Positions 28,629 through 37,046 of a stretch of 64,000 bases of DNA are shown here, one piece after another. The stretch is from Gemmatimonadota bacterium (GTDB lineage Bacteria; Gemmatimonadota; Gemmatimonadetes; Longimicrobiales; Gaopeijiaceae). The translations under genes were made by a program, and so were the position numbers. The stretch spans positions 62,001 through 126,000 of the forward strand of contig JAJDXG010000019.1 of assembly GCA_022823365.1 (NCBI GenBank), given 5' to 3'. A model generated the notes under the pieces. It saw nothing but the letters and a program-made list of their open reading frames with translations, was not told the DNA's origin and ran no database searches. Every line of letters begins with the position of its first letter. Position 1 is the first letter of the stretch.

Positions 28629-29738
28629 ATGCGAGCGACGACCTCCCCTCCCCAAGCGTTCCCGCTTCCGTACCCCCCCGCCCGCAACGGGAGCGTCCCT
28701 GACCTCAGGCAACCCCCGCGCGCTCGCCCCCTGCCGCCCGCCCGCCGCGGAGCGGTCTACATGCGCCCCGGCTGGAAGCCGGAACTCGAACCCGAGTTGG
28801 CGGCGCGCTTCCGGATTCCCTTCGAGGTCGCGGGGCCGGAGGACGGCCCCCTGCTGGTGGCCATGGGCGGGATCTCGGCGAGCCGGCATGTGGCCGCCAA
28901 CGCCGACGACCGCTCCGAAGGCTGGTGGCGGAAGATCGTCGGACCGGGGCTCGCCATCGACTCGCGCGAGTGGCGCATCCTCGGCATCGACTTCATCGGC
29001 GCGCCGGGCACCATCGAGCCGGTTGGCGGCGACGGGTCGCGCTCGCACTTCCACATCACGCCGGCGGACCAGGCGGACGCGGTGGTGGCCGTGCTGGACC
29101 ACCTCGGCGAAAAGAAGGTCCATCGGGCCGTGGGCGCGTCTTACGGGGGTAACGCCGCACTGGCCCTGGGCATCCGCTATCCCCGGCGTGCGGAGGGCGT
29201 GGTCGTCATTGCGGCCGCCCACCGCCCCCATCCCCTCGCGACCGGGGTGCGCAGCGTACAGCGCGCGATCCTCGAGTTCGCACGCGACCAGGGCCGCGAG
29301 GCCGACGGCGTAGCCATCGCGAGGGCGCTGGCCTTCACCACCTACAAGACGGACGCCGGGCTGGACGCGCGCTTCTCCTTCGAGGCCGACCTGTCGAGCG
29401 GCAAGCCGGTCCACCCGGTGGACCGCTACCTGTGGAAGCGCGGACGGGCCTTCGCGGGGCGGTTCGATGCGAGAACCTACCTGACGCTCTGCGCCTCGAT
29501 CGATCTGTGCGACCTCGAGCCCGAGGCGCTGACGGTCCCCTCCTGGCTGATCGCCTGGGAGGAGGACAGGTCCGTGCCGCTCTGGCTGGTCGAGGAGATG
29601 CACCGCCGGACCGGTGCCCGTTCGCGCCTTCGGATACTTCATTCGGACGGCGGGCACGACGCCTTTCTCCTTCACGCACCCGAATACCAGGCCGCTCTGC
29701 GGGAGAGCCTGGGGCTTTCCGTCGGACAGGAGGCATAG
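28629..29738 (+). CDS. metX: Homoserine O-acetyltransferase
   Basis: alpha/beta hydrolase; GASYGGNAALALGIRYP nucleophile elbow; C-terminal SDGGHDAFL; downstream of SAM-I riboswitch. Confidence 0.88.
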   Translation: MRATTSPPQAFPLPYPPARNGSVPDLRQPPRARPLPPARRGAVYMRPGWKPELEPELAARFRIPFEVAGPEDGPLLVAMGGISASRHVAANADDRSEGWWRKIVGPGLAIDSREWRILGIDFIGAPGTIEPVGGDGSRSHFHITPADQADAVVAVLDHLGEKKVHRAVGASYGGNAALALGIRYPRRAEGVVVIAAAHRPHPLATGVRSVQRAILEFARDQGREADGVAIARALAFTTYKTDAGLDARFSFEADLSSGKPVHPVDRYLWKRGRAFAGRFDARTYLTLCASIDLCDLEPEALTVPSWLIAWEEDRSVPLWLVEEMHRRTGARSRLRILHSDGGHDAFLLHAPEYQAALRESLGLSVGQEA

Positions 29739-29741
29739 ACC

Positions 29742-31076
29742 ATGAAAGAGCACTGTACCCCAGATCGGAACCTCCCCGGGAATTGCCTCGGCGTGCCGAC
29801 ACCCGGTCCCGATGGCAAGGGGCGCATCTCGGCGCGGGCAACTGACGTCGTCCGGGCCGGGCTCGCCTCGGACACCGCGTACGGGGCGGTCATGCCCCCC
29901 CTCTACCTGTCAAGCAACTTCCGCTTCGCCGGGCTTGAGGACCCGCCGCCATTCGACTACACCCGATCCGGCAATCCCACCCGCGAACATCTTACCGGCG
30001 CGCTGGCCCAACTGGAGGGTGGCGCGGGCGCCGTGGCGACCTCCTCCGGAATGTCCGCGGTGGGCGTCGTCCTCAACCTGGTGCACGCCGATGACCTGGT
30101 GCTGGCTCCGCACGACTGTTACGGGGGGACGCACCGTCTGCTGGTCGGCCTCGAGCGTCAGGGTCGGCTGCGCGTGCGCCTCGTGGACTTCACGGATCCG
30201 GTCTCGCTCGCGGCCGGGCTGGAGCAGGGGCCACGCATGATCTGGGTCGAGACGCCCAGCAACCCGCTGCTGCGCATCACCGACCTGGCCGCAGTGGCGC
30301 GCGAGGCCCGGCGCGTGGGAGCGACCGCCGTCGCCGACAACACCTTCCTCTCACCGGCGCTCCAGCAGCCCATCGACTTCGGCTTCGATCTGGTCGTGCA
30401 CTCCACCACCAAGTTCATCAACGGCCACAGCGATGTCGTGGGCGGCGCGGTGATCGCGGCGAGCGACGAACTCTTCGAGGAGATCGCGTGGTGGACCAAC
30501 GCCACCGGCGCGGCCCAGAGCCCCTTCGACAGCTACCTGGCGCTGCGCGGCGTGCGCACGCTGTTCGCCCGCACCCGCATCCACGAGGAGAACACACGCG
30601 CGGTCGTCGACCTGCTCGCGTCGCATCCCGCGGTTGCCCGGGTCTATCACCCGGGACTCACGACGCACCCCGGCCACGACCTCGCCCGCCGCCAGCAGTC
30701 CGGATACGGCAGCCTGTTCAGCTTCGAGCTGAAGGGCGGGCGCGCGGCAGCCGAAGAACTCCTCACCCGGCTTCGCCTGTTCACCCTGGCCGAGTCGCTG
30801 GGCGGTGTCGAGAGCCTCATCTGCCACCCGGCCACGATGACCCACGCGGCCATGGACGAGGCCGCTCAGGCCGTCGCGGGGATCGGCAAGGGCCTGCTCC
30901 GGGTCTCCGTCGGCATCGAGTCCGCGGACGATCTGGTCGCCGATCTCAGGCAGGCGCTGTCGGCGTGTCGGGCGGCGGCTCCGGGGTGCGGTCCCCATGC
31001 CGCCGATGTCGTGCCCATCGGTTCGGTGGCGGAGGAGCCCGGTCTCGCGCGGGCGAGCATCGCAGGGATCGGCTGA
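29742..31076 (+). CDS. Cys/Met metabolism PLP enzyme (cystathionine gamma-synthase type)
   Basis: YTRSGNPTREHLTGALAQLEGG; ETPSNPLLRITDL; VVHSTTKFINGHSDVVGG. Confidence 0.92.
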   Translation: MKEHCTPDRNLPGNCLGVPTPGPDGKGRISARATDVVRAGLASDTAYGAVMPPLYLSSNFRFAGLEDPPPFDYTRSGNPTREHLTGALAQLEGGAGAVATSSGMSAVGVVLNLVHADDLVLAPHDCYGGTHRLLVGLERQGRLRVRLVDFTDPVSLAAGLEQGPRMIWVETPSNPLLRITDLAAVAREARRVGATAVADNTFLSPALQQPIDFGFDLVVHSTTKFINGHSDVVGGAVIAASDELFEEIAWWTNATGAAQSPFDSYLALRGVRTLFARTRIHEENTRAVVDLLASHPAVARVYHPGLTTHPGHDLARRQQSGYGSLFSFELKGGRAAAEELLTRLRLFTLAESLGGVESLICHPATMTHAAMDEAAQAVAGIGKGLLRVSVGIESADDLVADLRQALSACRAAAPGCGPHAADVVPIGSVAEEPGLARASIAGIG

Positions 31077-31156
31077 CAGGCAGGCGGCCGAGGCTCTGAA
31101 GGGGAGCGGACCCGGCCGGAAGCCACCGATTCATCCGGACGCTTGCGATCTGTCCT

Positions 31157-31220
31157 ACGAAGATCCTCGTTGACAACCGGGGAGCCATCGGTTACAATCC
31201 CCGACTACGAAAACCTTCGT
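31157..31220 (+). promoter_or_regulatory. BlaI-type double operator bracketing a sigma70-like promoter
   Basis: ACGAAGATCCTCGT (31157-31170) overlaps TTGACA (31170-31175)-N17-TACAAT (31193-31198); second site ACGAAAACCTTCGT (31207-31220) at the predicted start site. Confidence 0.8.
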
Positions 31221-31239
31221 GAAGTGCGGGGAGAGCAAC

Positions 31240-31647
31240 ATGGCGAGTGAATCAGCCGAATCGAGGCGGGAACCGAATCGATTCACCCACCGCGAGCTGG
31301 ACATCATGAGCGTCCTCTGGCGCCGGGGATCGGGGACGGTGGCGGAGGTCCGGGACGTCCTCGGGGAGGATGTCGGCTACACCACCGTTCTCAAGATGCT
31401 GCAGATCCTGGAGGGCAAAAACGCGGTGCGCCACGAGAAGGAAGGGCGGGCCCACCGCTACTACCCGCTGGTCGAATCCGCCGACGCGGGCGGCAACGCG
31501 CTCAAGCGGGTCATGAACAAGATCTTCCACGGCTCCGCGGAGCTGCTGCTCGCGACGCTGGTCGAGAACCGGGAATTCAGCGACGAGGAGATCGAGCGCA
31601 TGCGCTCAATTCTGGATCGAGCGCAGGAGAAGGAGGAAGACCGATGA
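31240..31647 (+). CDS. BlaI/MecI/CopY-family transcriptional repressor
   Basis: FTHRELDIMSVLWRRGSGTVAEVRDVLGEDVGYTTVLKMLQILEGKNAVRHEKEGRAHRYYPLV. Confidence 0.93.
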   Translation: MASESAESRREPNRFTHRELDIMSVLWRRGSGTVAEVRDVLGEDVGYTTVLKMLQILEGKNAVRHEKEGRAHRYYPLVESADAGGNALKRVMNKIFHGSAELLLATLVENREFSDEEIERMRSILDRAQEKEEDR

Positions 31648-32930
31648 TCATGTGGATGGCATTTGCCGCGGTGATCGGCGGTCTGCTGGCGGCTGGAGGA
31701 TGGGCCTGCGAGCGCCTGTGCGAGGCCATGGGATGGCCGCGCCGCTTCGCCTGGCTGGCTGCTCTCACGCTGGCGGTGGTGATCCCCCTCTCTGCGAGGC
31801 CGCCGGCGCCCACGCTGGAGGCTCCCTTGAACGCCTTGCCGGCCGTTGAGCAAGTCGTCGCAGGGACGCAAAGCCCGGTGGCGGTGACCCCCGGCCCGAT
31901 GCTCGACCGCATGGCGGCGATGTCCTGGGGCACCGCCTCCCTGGCCACCCTCCTGGTGTTCGGCGCAATCCTGGGCCTCATGGCCCGCTCGCGCCGCCGC
32001 TGGCCCCGGCGGTCGGTGGACGGCGAGGATGTCTACGTGTCGGAGGGCTTCGGCCCGGCGCTGATCGGCGTGACCCGTCCCTCCGTGGTCATCCCCGACT
32101 GGCTCCTGTGCGCGGGTGACCGGGCCGGCCGCGTCGCGATCCAGCACGAGCGCGAGCATGCGCGCGCCCGAGACCACCTGGCTCTCCTCTACGGCGCAGT
32201 GATCGCTGCTCTCTTCCCCTGGAGCCCGGCGGTCTGGTGGATGGTCCGCAACCTGCGCGGTGCCGTCGAGATCGACTGCGACCGGCGCGTCATCGCCTCC
32301 GGAATCCCGGCGGACGACTACGGAAAGATGCTGCTCGCCATCGGGGTGGGACGGCACCGCCGCTGGGCGTTGACGCCCGCCCTCGTCGAATCCCGACATT
32401 CCCTCGAACGGAGACTGAAGGTCATGGCTGCGAAGAAGACGAAGTGGACCCCGCTGCGCACGGTGACGCTGGCGGGCCTGACCCTGGCGGCGGTGGTGAT
32501 CGCCTGTGACGCCAACGCCCCCACCGCTCTCGACGATGCGCTCCTCGACGTGTTTGCGGACCCGGAGGCGGAGGCCAGCGCGGACGGGTCCCTCACCCCG
32601 CAAGCCCGGGCCGAGCAGGTCGAGGCGATGCGGCTGAGGAGCAGCGAACTTGGAATCGAGCCCCGGCCGCTGATCTTCATCGATGGCCTGGAGGTGACGA
32701 ATCCCGACTTCGTGCTCCGGGCCGGCAGGTACACGTTCACGACCAGCGGCGGCGGTTCCTCCTCGCCGCTGATCTCCGTGAATCCCGACCACATCAAACG
32801 GATCGAGGTCGTCAAGGGAGAGGCCGCGCGCCGCTTGTTCGGCGACGAGGCCGAGAACGGCGTCATCCAGATCTTCACGAAGGAATCCGAGGCGTCGGAA
32901 CCGGCGGCCGGGACCCCGGGCTCGCGGTAG
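31644..32930 (+). CDS. M56 (BlaR1-type) metallopeptidase with C-terminal TonB-plug-like domain
   Basis: Four N-terminal hydrophobic segments, QHEREHARARDHL (HExxH), then VVIACD, then LIFIDGLEV...NPDHIKRIEVVKGEAARRLFGDEAENGVIQIFTKES; ATGA overlap with blaI-like gene. Confidence 0.88.
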   Translation: MIMWMAFAAVIGGLLAAGGWACERLCEAMGWPRRFAWLAALTLAVVIPLSARPPAPTLEAPLNALPAVEQVVAGTQSPVAVTPGPMLDRMAAMSWGTASLATLLVFGAILGLMARSRRRWPRRSVDGEDVYVSEGFGPALIGVTRPSVVIPDWLLCAGDRAGRVAIQHEREHARARDHLALLYGAVIAALFPWSPAVWWMVRNLRGAVEIDCDRRVIASGIPADDYGKMLLAIGVGRHRRWALTPALVESRHSLERRLKVMAAKKTKWTPLRTVTLAGLTLAAVVIACDANAPTALDDALLDVFADPEAEASADGSLTPQARAEQVEAMRLRSSELGIEPRPLIFIDGLEVTNPDFVLRAGRYTFTTSGGGSSSPLISVNPDHIKRIEVVKGEAARRLFGDEAENGVIQIFTKESEASEPAAGTPGSR

Positions 32931-33068
32931 CCCGGCATCGCCTGTGGAGTTGACGAGCGCTATTGTGTAGCCGTTCGGCTCACCATGGGCTCAGGACCGC
33001 GCAGGCCCCGAGTGATGCCGGACGCCCTCATAGAATCAGGACCCGCACTCGAACGGAGATTGGAGGTC

Positions 33069-33464
33069 ATGGACCCCACGAGGATGAATCGGAGCCCGCT
33101 GCGCGCGGCACCGCTCGCCGGTCTGACCTTGACGGCGGTGGTCATGGCCTGCGACACCGAAGCCCCCACCGCTCTCGACGACGCGCTCCTCGACGTGCTG
33201 GCGGACCCCGAGGCAGCCGTCAACGCGGACGGGGCCGACAATCCGGGAGCACTTCAAATCAGGGGCGCGCTCGGAGACGGCGCCCCGCTGGTCTTCGTCG
33301 ACGGCGTCGAGCTCGAAGCGGGCAGCGCGGGGCTCAGCTCCCTGAACCCGGACGACATCGAGAGCATCGAGGTCATCAAGGGAGAGGCGGCCGCCGACCT
33401 GTACGGCGAGCGCGCCGAGAACGGCGTCATCCGGATCCTGACGATCGAGTCCCCGGGCGGCTGA
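33069..33464 (+). CDS. Putative lipoprotein with TonB-plug-like domain (partial paralog of M56 C-terminus)
   Basis: MDPTRMNRSPLRAAPLAGLTLTAVVMACDTEAPTALDDALLDVLADPEA...VFVDGVELEAGSAGLSSLNPDDIESIEVIKGEAAADLYGERAENGVIRILTIES; SD GGAGG before ATG 33069; frame open from 32985. Confidence 0.65.
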   Translation: MDPTRMNRSPLRAAPLAGLTLTAVVMACDTEAPTALDDALLDVLADPEAAVNADGADNPGALQIRGALGDGAPLVFVDGVELEAGSAGLSSLNPDDIESIEVIKGEAAADLYGERAENGVIRILTIESPGG

Positions 33465-33527
33465 ACCCGGGAACCGGCGCGTCGCCGAGCGCTGCGCCGC
33501 CGTCCGGCGACGCCAGCTCTTTCCGCC

Positions 33528-35584
33528 CTACCCGTCCTGCGTCACCGGCGTCTTGTGCGTCCCCCACTTCTCGAACCACTTGCGCAGATATAGCTGCGTC
33601 CGGAGGAAGTTCGAGGGCCGCGAGCTGGTGCCGTGCCACTCCTCCTGGAAGCGGATCATGACCGTGGGCACGCCCACGTACTGCAGCGCCTGGTAGAACT
33701 CCTCGGTCTGCCCCATGGGGGTGCGCAGGTCCATCTCGCCGGTCAGGAGCATGGTCGGCGTGGTCACGTTGCCGACGTAGAAGATCGATGAGCGGTCGAT
33801 CCACTCCGCCGGATCCTCCCAGAAGGGCTTCTCGAAGGTGCGCGTGTAGCTGATGGCGTCCGAGGTGCCCATCGCCGACATCCAGTTGACGATGGGGCAG
33901 TTGGCGGATGCGGCGGTGAAGCGGTCGGTGTTGCCCACGATGTAGCTGGTGAGGATGCCGCCGCCCGAGCACCCGTAGACGAAGAGGTTGTCCTCGTCCA
34001 CGTAGCCGCGCCCGAGCATCTCGTCGACGCCGGCCATCAGATCCGGGAAGTCCGCCCCGGGATAGTCGTGGTTGATGGCGTTGGCGAACTCGGTGCCGTA
34101 ACCGGTGCTGCCGCGCGGGTTGGTGTAGAGCACCACGTAGTCGTTGGCGGCGTGTTCCTGGAAGGCGAAGTTGAAACCGCCGTTGTACATGGCGTGCGGG
34201 CCGCCGTGGATGACCAGCATCATCGGGTAGATGCGGGAGGGGTCGAAACCCGGCGGCTTCACGATCCATCCCTGGATGCGGAAGTCGTCCTCCGAGTCGT
34301 ACCAGATCTCCTCGACTTCGCCCAGTTCGACGTATCCCAGCACGTCCGCGTTCACGTCGGTGAGGCGCCGGGTCTCGTCCGGGCTGTCGAGGTCGAAGCG
34401 GAAGACGTCTCCGGGCTCATGCGCGCTTGAGATCACACCCACGCCGACGCCGTCGTCCGAGAACGACGACAGGCCGAAGAGGTGCTCGCCGGAGGTGAGC
34501 TGCGTCACCCCCCCATCGACCGACACGAAGTGAAGCTGCGCGTAGCCGTCCCTGCGTACGCTGAAGTAGAGGCCGCTGCCGTCGCGCGCCCACATCATGC
34601 CTCCGACCTGCCGGTCGTAGTCCCCGGAGATGACGCGCGAGCCGGAGCCGTCCCGGTTCATCAGGTGGATCCTCTGGTTGCGATAGGTATCGCGGTGGGC
34701 ATCGATCCCGGTGTAGGCGATGAGCGACCCATCGGGCGACGGCACCGGGCCACCGTCGGGGCCACGCCTGTCAGTAAGCCTCCGGATGTCGCCACTCGCT
34801 ACGGCAACCGCGTAGATCTCCGACTCCTGCCAGTGCTCGGGGCGGTCCCAGTCGTCCTCCCGGTATGACGTGAAGTAGATCTCGCTGCCGTCGGGGCTCC
34901 ACTGGATGCCCGAATGGTTCCAGTCCCCGTCGGTCAGTTGGCGCGCGGTCCCGCCCCCGGCCGGGACCACGAAGACATGCGTCCAGCCGGTGTCCACGTA
35001 GCCCTGCCGGTCCCGCTTGTACCCGGCCCGCTCCACCACCTGGGTTCGCGCACCCACTGGGCTCCCTCCGGACGGCGCGGAAGCTCCACGCCGGCGAAAT
35101 CGGCCCGGTCGGCCACCCGGCTCGTGAAGGCGATCCACTCGCCGTCGGGGGACCACTGCGGTCCCGACGGCCCGCTCTCCAGACGCGTGATCTGGCTGAC
35201 CGCGCCCTCGTCGTCCATCCAGCGGACGAAGAGCTGGGAGCCGCTGGGCTCGCCGCGCGCGGTGAAGAGGATGCGCGTGCCGTCGGGCGACCAGCGGGCT
35301 CCGCTGCCGTCGAGGAGGTGCCTGGCGCGGGACCCGTCGGCGTTCATGATCCAGAGCGACGATTCCCGCCGGTCGGCCTGTTTGTCGACCCAGCCCCTGG
35401 TATGGACGATGCGCTCTCCGTCAGGGGAGATGCGCGGATCGGACACGCTCTCCATGTCCAGGTAGTGCGTGAGCGAGAGCCGCTCCTGGGCCGCTGCGGG
35501 GGTGGCGATTGTCAAAGCGGCGAATCCTGCCGCGGCGAAGGTGGCGACGGCGGCCATCCGGGTTGCGGTGCGTGAACGTCTCAT
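33528..35584 (-). pseudogene. S9-family peptidase split by an apparent single-base frameshift
   Basis: N-terminal part in ORF 34934-35584, remainder incl. catalytic VYGCSGGGILTSYIV in ORF 33528-35156; joined near 35040 as PEGAQWVREPR|VVERAGYKRDRQGYVDTGWTHVFVV. Confidence 0.75.
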
Positions 35585-35695
35585 CAGTTACTCCTCCACT
35601 TCCGTTTACTCGGTACGCTGCGGAAAAACACTCATTACGTTGAGTAAATCGTCATCATGGGTAACTCATCGCAGTTTTTTACTCTGTCAATTACA

Positions 35696-36844
35696 TCACC
35701 CCGGTCGCGGCAGCTCCGCAGGCGCCGGCCCCGATTCCCCGTGGATGATCAGCTCCCGCTTCGGATACGGAATCTCCACGCCGGCGTCGGCGAAGGCGGC
35801 GACCGCCCGGCCCGTGATTTCGTCCGCGATGCGGCGGCGGTTGCGGGCCTCGAGGATCCAGACGCGCAGCTGGATCTGGACGTCGGAGGGCCCGAAGCCG
35901 CGCACGATAACGATAGGCTCGGGCTCCAGTTTCACCCCCTGCACCTGCTTCGCGGCCGCGATCAGCAGCACCTTGGCGCGGTCGATGTCGGACTCGTAGG
36001 CCACGGAGAACGGGATGCGCAGGCGAATGTCCTGACCGGACATGGTGTAGTTGACGATGTCGCGCACCATGATCAGGCTGTTGGGCACGATGATCACCAG
36101 ATTGTCCGGGTTGCGGATCTTGGTGGCGCGCAGGCCGATCTCGATGACATCGCCCCAGGTGCCGGTCTCGTTGGGCGCGGTCCACAACTCGATGCGGTCT
36201 CCGACCTTGAAGGGCCGGTCCATGATGAGGAGCACGCCCGCGATCAGGTTCGACAGCGTGTCCTTGGCCGCCAGTGAGAGCGCGAGGCCCATGACGCCGG
36301 CGCCGGCCAGCAGCGGGGCGATGTTGAGGCCCAGCAGGTCCAGGGCCAGCACGACTCCGAGCGCCAGGATGACGAAACGGACGGTGCGGTTTATGAGGGG
36401 AAACGCCGTCTCGTCGAGCGTTGTTTCCCCCTTGGCGATGACCCGGCCCTCGACCACGTCGAGGATGTCGCCGATGAAGCGGCTGAGCGGAAGAAACAGG
36501 AGTCCGACCCAGATTGCCAGAACCCAGTTGGCGGCCGGCGGCGAATCCCCGGTCGCAGTGGGGATGGACCAGACATGGATGAGGCGCCAGGCGGCCCAGG
36601 CGATGATCGAGAACAGCCCGGCGCTCAGCAGAAACTCGACGAAGTGATCGTCGAGCCGGGTCTCGGTGCGCTTCACCCATCGCTTCTTCGCGCGCCCGAG
36701 AATCCAGCGGACGATGAAATAGACGACGGTCGCCAGCACGATCGTCGCAGCGGTAGGCATCCAGCGTGGCGAAGCGTAGGCGAGCGCCGCCCGCCAGAGC
36801 GTGCCGATGTCGAAGGACCCGAAGTTGAAACCCAGGAATTCCAA
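35696..36844 (-). CDS. MscS-family mechanosensitive ion channel
   Basis: GVMGLALSLAAKDTLSNLIAGVLLIMDRPFKVGDRIELW...GLRATKIRNPDNLVIIVPNSLI. Confidence 0.92.
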   Translation of the reverse strand: MEFLGFNFGSFDIGTLWRAALAYASPRWMPTAATIVLATVVYFIVRWILGRAKKRWVKRTETRLDDHFVEFLLSAGLFSIIAWAAWRLIHVWSIPTATGDSPPAANWVLAIWVGLLFLPLSRFIGDILDVVEGRVIAKGETTLDETAFPLINRTVRFVILALGVVLALDLLGLNIAPLLAGAGVMGLALSLAAKDTLSNLIAGVLLIMDRPFKVGDRIELWTAPNETGTWGDVIEIGLRATKIRNPDNLVIIVPNSLIMVRDIVNYTMSGQDIRLRIPFSVAYESDIDRAKVLLIAAAKQVQGVKLEPEPIVIVRGFGPSDVQIQLRVWILEARNRRRIADEITGRAVAAFADAGVEIPYPKRELIIHGESGPAPAELPRPG

Positions 36845-37046
36845 GCCCGCCTCGCTGAGTGGGGTTGCGCACGATGATCAGACGCCGGAAGGCCTAGCCT
36901 AATCGTTTGGTCGCTCGTATATCAACCGAATCGCCGGAGCCCGTCCCGGTCGTCCGCGCCGCTTGCAGCTCGAATTGGCGGAACATAACCGGCAACCCCG
37001 GACGGGACACCGCCGCAATGGGACTCCTCCCCCGGAGAACTCGCCG

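Noticed and set aside
31219-31239. Upstream GTG start for the BlaI-like gene
   Set aside because: Falls inside the second operator; ATG at 31240 has a better Shine-Dalgarno (GGGGAG).
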